A DNA stretch of 64,000 nt from Rhizobium sp. LC145 (GTDB taxonomy: Bacteria > Pseudomonadota > Alphaproteobacteria > Rhizobiales > Rhizobiaceae): contig NZ_LBHV01000007.1 in the NCBI RefSeq assembly GCF_001005825.1, positions 124,001 to 188,000 of the forward strand, written 5' to 3'. Below the pieces are notes generated by a model. The model was not told the DNA's origin. It ran no database searches and was given only the letters and a program-made list of their open reading frames with translations. Of this stretch, positions 1 to 6,730 are shown piece by piece. Both the position numbers and the translations under genes were made by a program. The stretch's first letter is position 1, and every line of letters starts with the position of its first letter.

Positions 1-95
1 ACGGCAAGATGTTCGAAGAGCTTGTTCGCAATATTTTTTTAGGTAATACTTTTATGCGGGGCCGTTATCGGAATACGCCCCTTTTTGAAACGGTA

Positions 96-632
96 TCAGG
101 CGGACCAAAACTTGGTCAGGCCTTCGTAAGCCTTGTCGACGATCACTTCCAGACTTGCGTCGATATCGACCGTCGCCACCCCCTCTTCCCCCTCGGGGCT
201 TTCCAGCGTCGCAAGCTGGCTTTGCAGGAGCGAGGTGGGCATGAAGTGTCCCGTCCGCTCGCCCATACGCACCTGGAGGAGTTCCGGCGTGCCCTTGAGG
301 AAGACGAAGAACAGTTCTCCGCCGGAGGCTTTGCGCAGACGCTCGCGGTAGATCTTCTTGAGCGACGAACAGGAAAGAACCAGGGTTTCGCCACGTCTCA
401 GGGCGGAGGCCAGTTCCTCGCCGACGAGATCGAGCCAGGGCCAGCGGTCCTCGTCCGTCAGCGGAATTCCCTTCGCCATCTTTTCGACATTGGCCGGCGG
501 ATGCAGGCGATCGCCCTCCGCGAAGGCGCAATGGAGGCGTTCGGCCAGGAGCTCTCCGACCGAGGATTTTCCAGCACCGCTGACGCCCATGACGATGATC
601 GCCCGAGGCGGGCGCGCACTGATATCCGACAT
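96..632 (-). CDS. gntK: Gluconokinase
   Basis: This 178-residue protein would phosphorylate gluconate to 6-phosphogluconate in the cytoplasm, feeding the Entner-Doudoroff and pentose phosphate routes. A P-loop GVSGAGKSS lies at residues 16-24, followed by the family patterns EGDRLHPPANVEKM and GIPLTDEDRWPWL. Length fits the small GntK/IdnK family. The ATG at 632 is chosen because a GGAAG-type ribosome site lies just before it; an in-frame ATG at 674 would add residues not seen in the family. It follows the AbrB-type gene on the same strand by 77 bp and may share its transcript. Confidence 0.9.
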   Translation of the reverse strand: MSDISARPPRAIIVMGVSGAGKSSVGELLAERLHCAFAEGDRLHPPANVEKMAKGIPLTDEDRWPWLDLVGEELASALRRGETLVLSCSSLKKIYRERLRKASGGELFFVFLKGTPELLQVRMGERTGHFMPTSLLQSQLATLESPEGEEGVATVDIDASLEVIVDKAYEGLTKFWSA

Positions 633-709
633 TTTTCTTCCACTCTTCAAGAACTCGCGCATGCCGATATCCATCGCCGCGCGGATTTGCACAAGCCCCC
701 AGTCCCGAA

Positions 710-1744
710 TTAGGGCTTTTGCCGGGCATCCTTGCCCAGCACCAGCGGCATCAGCGCGGACAGGAACATCAGCCGCAGCACGTGATGGGCGCCGACATAG
801 GTGGGGTGGGCGTTCAGCATCACCGCCATGGCAGCCATGGTTTCCAGCCCGCCTGGGGAAAAGGCGATGAGCGCCGCATCGAGCGGCACACCCGTCAGAT
901 AGGAAACGCAAGCCGCCATGGAGGCCGCAAGCGCCGTGACGACCACCGTCAGCACCATGCCGGCGACGAAGGCCGACCTCAGCGCGGTGATCGAAACGCC
1001 GGAAAAACGGGTGCCTATGACGCAGCCGAGGACCACGTAGGTCGGCGTGAGTATCCAATCCGGGACCGCGCCGGAGACGAGGCCGGTCACATGCGTCGCG
1101 GCGGTCGCCACGACGCCGCCGAGAAGTAGCGCTGCCGGAAAATGCCAGCGGAGGAAAAGCAGGCCGAGCGCGACGGCCGCGGCAAGCGTGACGGCCAGCA
1201 CGAGGAGGTTCATCGTCTCTGCCGGCAGAGCGGGAGCGGCGCCGGCGAGATCGAGAAACTCGACGATCAGCGGCACGGTGAGCGTCAGCGCCAGAACCCG
1301 GACGCTCTGGACGATGCCGACCACCAGCATGTCGCTGCGGGTCTCGGCCGCCAGGCTCATGATATAGCTCAGATGCCCCGGCGAGGCGGCGAGCAGCGCG
1401 GTAACGCGGTCATAGCCGAACAGCCGCTGCAGGACCCAGGCACCGCTGTGAAGAAGGATGACGACGGCGACCAGGACCATGACGAAGCTGAGCGGCCAGG
1501 TCTTCGCCGCGACGATCACCTCCGGCGTCAGCCCCGTCCCCATGGATACGCCGATGATGACGAAGCAGACGTTTCGCACCTGCTGCAGCACGGTGAGCTT
1601 CAGCCCGCAAAGCCCGCCGATGGTGACGGCCAGCGCCGGACCGATGAGGAAGGGGGCAGGAAAGGCGAGCGCATAGGCGACGAGCGCGCCACCGCCGCCA
1701 ATCAGCAGGGTGAGCACAAAGGCGCGGATATCCGGACGTGACAT
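710..1744 (-). CDS. AbrB-family inner-membrane protein (AbrB duplication type)
   Basis: A 344-residue, very hydrophobic protein with about nine or ten predicted membrane spans and an internal two-fold repeat, as in the membrane AbrB-duplication family (TIGR03082 type). These are often misnamed 'AbrB transcriptional regulator' or 'ammonia monooxygenase'; no DNA-binding domain is present here. Family motifs include a Pro-rich first segment (FPAPFLIGPALA) and a SPGHLSYIMSLAAE stretch that resembles SPGG motifs of the family. Substrate is unknown. The gene lies upstream of gntK on the same strand, which hints at, but does not show, a link to sugar-acid metabolism. Confidence 0.8.
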   Translation of the reverse strand: MSRPDIRAFVLTLLIGGGGALVAYALAFPAPFLIGPALAVTIGGLCGLKLTVLQQVRNVCFVIIGVSMGTGLTPEVIVAAKTWPLSFVMVLVAVVILLHSGAWVLQRLFGYDRVTALLAASPGHLSYIMSLAAETRSDMLVVGIVQSVRVLALTLTVPLIVEFLDLAGAAPALPAETMNLLVLAVTLAAAVALGLLFLRWHFPAALLLGGVVATAATHVTGLVSGAVPDWILTPTYVVLGCVIGTRFSGVSITALRSAFVAGMVLTVVVTALAASMAACVSYLTGVPLDAALIAFSPGGLETMAAMAVMLNAHPTYVGAHHVLRLMFLSALMPLVLGKDARQKP

Positions 1745-1784
1745 GATGAAGCCTTCGGCGGAATCAAAAGCCGGGAAGCGGACG

Positions 1785-1801
1785 GAAGGGATATTCCCTT
1801 C
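1785..1801. promoter_or_regulatory. Perfect 17-bp palindrome upstream of the AbrB-type gene
   Basis: GAAGGGA-TAT-TCCCTTC lies 41 bp upstream of the start at 1744, in the place of the promoter. Arms of 7 bp are perfect. It may be an operator or a 5' leader hairpin; no regulator is assigned. Confidence 0.4.
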
Positions 1802-1848
1802 TATTCACCAGGCACGGAAGGTCAACCTGCCGGAGGGCAGAAATGAAA

Positions 1849-1878
1849 CATCCGGCGCTGCAAGGCAGGCGCCGGATG
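1849..1878 (-). terminator. Probable terminator of rirA
   Basis: A 10-bp perfect stem (CATCCGGCGC / GCGCCGGATG, loop 10 nt) lies 27 bp past the rirA stop; on the minus strand it is followed by TTTCATTT. The stem core resembles the one after sodB at 23.6 kb. Confidence 0.65.
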
Positions 1879-1904
1879 GCAAACGTTGAAAGACAGGAGA
1901 AAGA

Positions 1905-2387
1905 TCAGGCGGCCGGAGCCGATACCGCAGGACGGGTCCTCGCCAGGTTCGTCTCATCGAGACCCAGCAGGAAATTGATCTGCGGGCGGGCCTTCACCAA
2001 GTCGTCGATCGTGTATTCGGCCAGCACGCCGAAGAAGGCGTTGAGCGCCTTGCGCAGCGCCGCGTTGAGGCCGCAGCTATCGACCAGCGGGCATTCCACC
2101 ACGCCGTCCTCGAAGCATTCGGCCATGGCGAAGTTTTCTTCGGTCACCTTCACCACGTCGAAAAGCGTGATGCGGTCCGCCGCCCGGCCGAGCTTCACGC
2201 CGCCATTGCGGCCGCGCACGGTTTCCACCAGACCAGCCTTGTTGAGCGGCTGCAGGATCTTGAAAAGGAAGAGCTCGGAGACGTTGTAAGCCTTCGCAAT
2301 CTCGGGAATGCGGCTCAGGTGCCCTTCATTGGCAGCGCAGTACATCAACATGCGGACTGCGTAATTTGTCTGTTTCGTCAGGCGCAT
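1905..2387 (-). CDS. rirA: Rrf2-family iron-responsive regulator RirA
   Basis: A 160-residue Rrf2 regulator. The N-terminal winged helix runs from about residue 2 to 65, and the three Fe-S cluster ligands fall at C91, C99 and C105, the positions known for rhizobial RirA. In Rhizobiaceae RirA replaces Fur: with a [4Fe-4S] cluster it represses iron-uptake genes when iron is plentiful. The start is the ATG at 2387. It is divergent from the iron-binding protein gene, and the 172-bp gap holds an AT-rich palindrome that could be an autoregulatory site. The C-terminus (PAVSAPAA) is low complexity. Confidence 0.95.
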   Translation of the reverse strand: MRLTKQTNYAVRMLMYCAANEGHLSRIPEIAKAYNVSELFLFKILQPLNKAGLVETVRGRNGGVKLGRAADRITLFDVVKVTEENFAMAECFEDGVVECPLVDSCGLNAALRKALNAFFGVLAEYTIDDLVKARPQINFLLGLDETNLARTRPAVSAPAA

Positions 2388-2435
2388 ACCGGTCTCCGGA
2401 GTTCGTTAACGATCCATATATAGGGGCTTTGCTAG

Positions 2436-2453
2436 TTTTGAACAATTCCAAAA
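2436..2453. promoter_or_regulatory. Candidate RirA operator between rirA and the iron-binding protein gene
   Basis: TTTTGAACAATTCCAAAA is an imperfect palindrome (arms TTTTG-A / T-CAAAA) in the AT-rich divergent gap, 49 bp from the rirA start. Location and symmetry suit a regulator of both genes; it does not match the TGA-N9-TCA form of the published IRO motif exactly, so the call is tentative. Confidence 0.4.
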
Positions 2454-2559
2454 TAAGAAAATCGTGATCAACTTTTATGCAGCGGCCATTCGGGCATATT
2501 GACGAGCGAACCAAATCATGACCTTTGTCGTCAACAAAGACAATCATAGGAGGACAGTC

Positions 2560-3609
2560 ATGAAAGGCAACCGCTCTAACCTGCACAAACTTCTACTTGC
2601 GGCTGCATCCGTGCTGGCAACCGCTTCCGTCGCGGCGGCCGATGGCGAGGTCAACATCTACTCCTATCGCCAGCCGGACCTGATCAAGCCGCTGCTGGAC
2701 ACTTTCACGAAGGAGACCGGCATCACCGCCAACGTCCTCTTCCTGGACAAGGGCCTCGTGGAGCGCATCCAGGCGGAAGGCGTGAACTCGCCCGCCGACG
2801 TGATCATGACGGTCGACATCTCCCGTCTCGTCGAGGCCAAGGACGGCGGCGTCACCCAGCCGGTGACGGACAACGAGACCATCAACAAGGACATCCCGGC
2901 CAATTTCCGCGATCCGCAGGGGGAATGGTTCGGACTCACCACGCGCGGCCGCGTCATCTACGCCTCGAAGGATCGCGTCAGCCAGGACACGATCACCTAT
3001 GAGGAGCTCGCCGATCCCAAGTGGAAGGGCAAGATCTGCATCCGCGACGGTCAGCACTCCTACAATATCGGCCTCTTCGCCTCGATGATCGCCGCCCATG
3101 GCGAGGAATATACCGAGAAGTGGCTGAACGATTTCAAGAACAATCTCGCCCGCAAGCCGGCCGGCGGCGACCGCGACCAGGCCAAGGCGATCCTGGCCGG
3201 CGAATGCGACATCGCGCTCGGCAACACCTATTACGTCGGCCTGATGCAGACCAACGAAAAGGAGCCGGAACAGAAGGAATGGGCAGCCGCCATCAAGATC
3301 CTGTTCCCGAACTCCGCCGATCGCGGCACGCATGTGAACATTTCCGGCATGGCGCTCGCCAAGAACGCGCCGAACAAGGAAAACGCCCTGAAGCTGATGG
3401 AATTCCTGGCTTCCGGCGAAGCGCAGAAGATCTATGGCGAGCAGGTCTACGAATATCCGGTCATGCCGGGCGCCGAGCCTTCCGACGTGGTGAAGGCCTG
3501 GGGCCCCATCAAGGCGGATACGCTGCCGCTCTCGGACATCGCGGCCAACCGCAAGAAGGCCTCCGAACTGGTCGATAAGGTCGGCTTCAACGAAGGCCCG
3601 GAAAGCTGA
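2560..3609 (+). CDS. fbpA: Ferric-iron ABC transporter periplasmic binding protein
   Basis: A 349-residue periplasmic protein with a Sec signal peptide (cleavage expected near AAA-DG, residue 27). It begins GEVNIYSYRQPDLIKPLLDTF and carries the paired tyrosines in GNTYYVGL that bind Fe3+ in FbpA/SfuA/FutA proteins. The ATG at 2560 is chosen because AGGAGG lies 8 bp upstream; an ATG at 2518 lacks a ribosome site and would precede the signal peptide. A hairpin terminator follows directly, so no permease or ATPase gene is co-transcribed: the FbpB/C partners must lie elsewhere. Divergence from rirA suggests iron control. Confidence 0.92.
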   Translation: MKGNRSNLHKLLLAAASVLATASVAAADGEVNIYSYRQPDLIKPLLDTFTKETGITANVLFLDKGLVERIQAEGVNSPADVIMTVDISRLVEAKDGGVTQPVTDNETINKDIPANFRDPQGEWFGLTTRGRVIYASKDRVSQDTITYEELADPKWKGKICIRDGQHSYNIGLFASMIAAHGEEYTEKWLNDFKNNLARKPAGGDRDQAKAILAGECDIALGNTYYVGLMQTNEKEPEQKEWAAAIKILFPNSADRGTHVNISGMALAKNAPNKENALKLMEFLASGEAQKIYGEQVYEYPVMPGAEPSDVVKAWGPIKADTLPLSDIAANRKKASELVDKVGFNEGPES

Positions 3610-3633
3610 GCTTTCGGCACTACTGAATTACGG

Positions 3634-3666
3634 ATGGCCGGGGCCGCAACGCTCCGGCCATTTTCG
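3634..3666 (+). terminator. Terminator after the iron-binding protein gene
   Basis: ATGGCCGG and CCGGCCAT form an 8-bp stem with a 12-nt loop; the right arm runs into TTTTCGTTTG. It lies 24 bp past the stop. Confidence 0.8.
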
Positions 3667-3708
3667 TTTGTCTGTTCGATTACCGAGCGCCAGCCCTGAT
3701 CGAACGGA

Positions 3709-3846
3709 TCAGAACGCGGGCACGATATCCAGCGCCGCCGCTATGCAGACGGGAACTCCCACAACACATGCAGCGACCAGCAGGCTCAGACTCATTCTGA
3801 TGCGTTGAGCGCGGCGGGCGCGCTTCTCATCCCACTCGTAGACCAT
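3709..3846 (-). CDS. Small single-span membrane protein (45 aa)
   Basis: A short reading frame with a good ribosome site (GGAGTGGGGAG before the ATG at 3846). The protein starts MVYEWDEKRARRAQR, a basic cytoplasmic segment, then has one membrane span from about residue 18 to 40, and ends DIVPAF. Basic residues before the span predict the N-terminus inside. Function unknown. It lies between two terminators that close the neighbouring genes, so it should have its own promoter. Not recognised beyond this. Confidence 0.6.
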   Translation of the reverse strand: MVYEWDEKRARRAQRIRMSLSLLVAACVVGVPVCIAAALDIVPAF

Positions 3847-3910
3847 GGTACTCCCCACTCCTACAGCGCGCTAAATTAGGACGATGGGATAAAAGGTCAA
3901 CACCTGGAAC

Positions 3911-3936
3911 AAAAACGGGCTCCCGAAGGAGCCCGC
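3911..3936 (-). terminator. Terminator of mmsA
   Basis: On the minus strand CGGGCTCC-TTCG-GGAGCCCG is followed by TTTTTGTT. A tight tetraloop hairpin 29 bp past the mmsA stop. Confidence 0.9.
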
Positions 3937-3964
3937 AGAATGTGTTTGTCTTTTGGAGTTCGAC

Positions 3965-5461
3965 TTACCGCATGACGGGCATGACGAACTCGGCGCCGTC
4001 CTTGATGCCGGAGGGCCAGCGGGCGGTGATCGTCTTGGTGCGGGTCCAGAACTTGATGGAATCGATGCCGTGCTGGTTGAGATCGCCGAAGGACGAAGCC
4101 TTCCAGCCGCCGAAGGAGTGATAGGCAAGCGGGACCGGGATCGGCACGTTGACGCCGACCATGCCGATGTTGATGCGGGACGCGAAATCGCGCGCCGCAT
4201 CGCCGTCGCGGGTGAAGATCGCGACGCCGTTGCCGTATTCGTGCTTCATCGGCAGCGACAGGGCTTCCTCATAGTTTTTGGCGCGGGCGACCGAGAGGAC
4301 GGGACCGAAGATTTCGGTCTTGTAGATTTCCATGTCCGCGGTGACGTGGTCGAACAGCGTGCCGCCGACGAAATAGCCCTCTTCATAGCCCTGCAGCTTG
4401 AAACCGCGGCCATCGACCAGGAGCTTGGCGCCTTCCTCGACGCCCTTGCCGATCAGGCCGTTGATGCGGTTATAGGCATCCTTTGTGACGACCGGGCCCA
4501 TGTCGGCCTTCTCGTCGGTATAGGGGCCGATGCGCAGCGACTCGATCCTCGGGATGAGCTTTTCCACGAGACGGTCGGCGGTATCGTCGCCCACCGGAAC
4601 CGCAACCGAAACCGCCATGCAGCGCTCGCCGGCAGAGCCGTAGCCCGCGCCCATCAACGCGTTGACGGCCTGGTCCATATCGGCATCCGGCATGATGATC
4701 ATGTGGTTCTTGGCGCCGCCGAAGCACTGGGCGCGCTTGCCGTTCATCGCCGCCGTGCCATAGACGTAGCGGGCGATCGGGGTCGAGCCGACGAAGGACA
4801 CCGCGCCGATATCCGGATCGGCAAGGATCGCGTCGACCGCGGCCTTGTCGCCGTTGATGACGTTCAGCACGCCGGCCGGAAGTCCTGCCTCGATCATCAG
4901 TTCCGCGAGGCGCAGCGGCACGGACGGATCGCGCTCCGACGGCTTCAGGATGAAAGCGTTGCCGCAGGCGATCGCAGGCGCGAACATCCACATCGGGATC
5001 ATGGCCGGGAAGTTGAAGGGCGTGATGCCCGCGCCGATACCGACCGGCTGGCGCATCGAATACATGTCGATATGCGGCCCGGCGCCTTCGGTGAACTCGC
5101 CCTTGGAGAGATGCGGGATGCCGATGACGAACTCGCAGACTTCCAGGCCACGCACGAGATCGCCCTTCGAATCCTCCACCGTCTTGCCGTGCTCGCTGGA
5201 CAGCAGCGTAGCGAGCTCATCCATGTTTTGGTTCAGGAGATCCACGAACTTCATGAACACGCGGGCGCGGCGCTGTGGGTTGGTGGCCGCCCACTTGACC
5301 TGGGCTTCCCTGGCGTTCTCGACCGCGGCGCGGACATCGGCGACGCTCGCCAATGCCACCTGGGCCTGCACCTCGCCGGTGGCGGGATTGTAGACGTTGG
5401 CCGTGCGGCCGCTGGTGCCGGCGACATGCTTGCCGCCGATGAAATGACCAATCTCGCGCAT
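3965..5461 (-). CDS. mmsA: CoA-acylating methylmalonate-semialdehyde dehydrogenase
   Basis: A 498-residue aldehyde dehydrogenase that converts methylmalonate semialdehyde to propionyl-CoA, or malonate semialdehyde to acetyl-CoA, with NAD+ and CoA, in valine and myo-inositol breakdown (IolA is the same family). The NAD-binding region has TPFNFPAMIPMWM and SFVGSTPIA; the catalytic cysteine is C281 in GERCMAVS. As in MmsA/IolA, the glutamate general base of ordinary aldehyde dehydrogenases is replaced (FGGAKNHMIIMPDAD). A divergent LysR gene and an inverted repeat between them suggest local control. Confidence 0.93.
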   Translation of the reverse strand: MREIGHFIGGKHVAGTSGRTANVYNPATGEVQAQVALASVADVRAAVENAREAQVKWAATNPQRRARVFMKFVDLLNQNMDELATLLSSEHGKTVEDSKGDLVRGLEVCEFVIGIPHLSKGEFTEGAGPHIDMYSMRQPVGIGAGITPFNFPAMIPMWMFAPAIACGNAFILKPSERDPSVPLRLAELMIEAGLPAGVLNVINGDKAAVDAILADPDIGAVSFVGSTPIARYVYGTAAMNGKRAQCFGGAKNHMIIMPDADMDQAVNALMGAGYGSAGERCMAVSVAVPVGDDTADRLVEKLIPRIESLRIGPYTDEKADMGPVVTKDAYNRINGLIGKGVEEGAKLLVDGRGFKLQGYEEGYFVGGTLFDHVTADMEIYKTEIFGPVLSVARAKNYEEALSLPMKHEYGNGVAIFTRDGDAARDFASRINIGMVGVNVPIPVPLAYHSFGGWKASSFGDLNQHGIDSIKFWTRTKTITARWPSGIKDGAEFVMPVMR

Positions 5462-5509
5462 GGAATGCTCCTCCAGTGTTTTCTCGATAGGCAGAGGATA
5501 CCCTCATGA

Positions 5510-5550
5510 TTGCACAACGCAACGCCATAGTTTACGCATCCGTTGTGCAA
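5510..5550. promoter_or_regulatory. Paired operator half-sites between mmsA and the LysR gene
   Basis: TTGCACAACG (5510-5519) and CGTTGTGCAA (5541-5550) are perfect inverted copies with centres 31 bp apart, about three helix turns. The left arm lies in TTGC-N5-GCAA (5510-5522), which has the T-N11-A form typical of LysR sites. It is 49 bp from the mmsA start. Confidence 0.6.
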
Positions 5551-5609
5551 GGATTGAAGTCTGGTTTTAAAAACCTCTTCCCGCAGAGGGAATGCGGTGG
5601 AGGTAAATC

Positions 5610-5746
5610 CCCCTCTGGCCTGCCGGCCATCTCCCCCACAAGGGGGGAGAGAACTCGCGGAACCCTCTCGACCATTTCGCAGGGCGAACCGAAGGGGGCG
5701 GCAGGTTAAGCCCCTCCCCTTTTGGGGAGGGGTTGGGGAGGGGAAT
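5610..5746. repeat. RIME-like palindromic intergenic element
   Basis: Bases 5610-5660 match 55794-55844 with one mismatch over 51 bp. The block contains the inner palindromes GGCCTGCCGGCC and CTCCCCC-ACAA-GGGGGGAG; 5709-5746 adds a CCCCTCCCCTTTTGGGGAGG hairpin. This is the look of rhizobial intergenic mosaic elements. With the half-sites above it fills the 308-bp gap before the LysR gene. Confidence 0.7.
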
Positions 5747-5769
5747 TAACCGGGACGAGGTGAGCGGGA

Positions 5770-6651
5770 ATGAACTGGGATGACGTACGAATGTTCCTGG
5801 CGGTGGCTCGTTCAGGACAGATCCTCGCGGCCTCACGACGGCTCGGCATCAACCATGCCACGCTCGGGCGGCGCGTCACTGCACTGGAAGAAGATTTGCG
5901 CACGCGGCTTCTCATTCGCCGCACCAATGGCTGCGAACTGACGGCGGAAGGCGAGGTTTTCTTCCGGGCCGCCGAGCGGATGGAGACGGAGATGCTGGCC
6001 GCACAGGCAAGCACCGGCCGGATCGATACGGCGATAGCCGGCACGGTCAGGATCGGCGCGCCGGACGGCTTCGGCGTATCCTTCCTCGCCTCGCGGCTTG
6101 GCCGCCTCACACGCCGCCATCCCGAACTCAAGCTGCAACTGGTACCGGTGCCCCGCTCCTTTTCGCTGTCGCAGCGCGAGGCGGATATCGCAATCACCAT
6201 CGAGCAGCCGGAACAGGGCCGGCTCGTATCCTCCAAGCTCACCGACTACACGCTTGGGCTCTACGCCTCGAAAGCCTATCTTGCGGAGGCCGTCATTCCG
6301 GAGAGCGTGGAAGCGCTGAAGGACCATGCGCGCGTCGGCTACGTGGAAGACCTGATCTTCTCCCCTTCCCTCAATTTCACCGGGGAGATCATGCGCAACT
6401 GGGATGCGAGCTTCGAGATTTCCAGCGCCATCGGCCAGACGGAAGCGGTGCGCTCCGGCGCCGGCATCGGCATCCTGCACGACTACATCGCCCGGCAATA
6501 TACCGAACTCGTGCGGGTGCTGCCGGAGGTGACGATAAGGCGCGCCTACTGGACGACCTATCACGAAAGCGGCCGCAACCTGATGCGGCTCAAGGCCGTC
6601 ATCGAGTTTCTGGGTGAACTCGTGCGGGAGGAAGGAGATATCTTCGTATGA
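5770..6651 (+). CDS. LysR-family regulator, probably of mmsA
   Basis: A 293-residue LysR-type regulator. The winged helix covers residues 1-60 (MFLAVARSGQILAASRRLGI, ALEEDL); the co-inducer domain follows. The reading N-H-A-T-L-G-R-R-V at residues 28-36 is typical of the subgroup in which the usual 'QPALS' reads 'HATLGRRV'. It is divergent from mmsA and the gap holds a LysR-type inverted repeat, so I infer it controls mmsA, perhaps in response to a valine- or inositol-derived acid. A ribosome site (GCGGGA) precedes the ATG. Confidence 0.85.
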   Translation: MNWDDVRMFLAVARSGQILAASRRLGINHATLGRRVTALEEDLRTRLLIRRTNGCELTAEGEVFFRAAERMETEMLAAQASTGRIDTAIAGTVRIGAPDGFGVSFLASRLGRLTRRHPELKLQLVPVPRSFSLSQREADIAITIEQPEQGRLVSSKLTDYTLGLYASKAYLAEAVIPESVEALKDHARVGYVEDLIFSPSLNFTGEIMRNWDASFEISSAIGQTEAVRSGAGIGILHDYIARQYTELVRVLPEVTIRRAYWTTYHESGRNLMRLKAVIEFLGELVREEGDIFV

Positions 6652-6730
6652 GAGGCCCCAGCTCACGGCTTGCCCTCACCCTCGCCTGCCCCTATCTCTG
6701 GCACACCTTCATTCCTGCCGGAGACCCGCC

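Noticed and set aside
1..95. A possible gene end or promoter at the window start
   Set aside because: An A/T-run (ATTTTTTT near 33-40) is visible but no frame, stem or promoter can be supported.
3953..5509. A 518-codon open frame on the plus strand
   Set aside because: It is the antisense shadow of mmsA: composition is Arg/Asp/His-rich with no known domain, and mmsA on the minus strand is certain.
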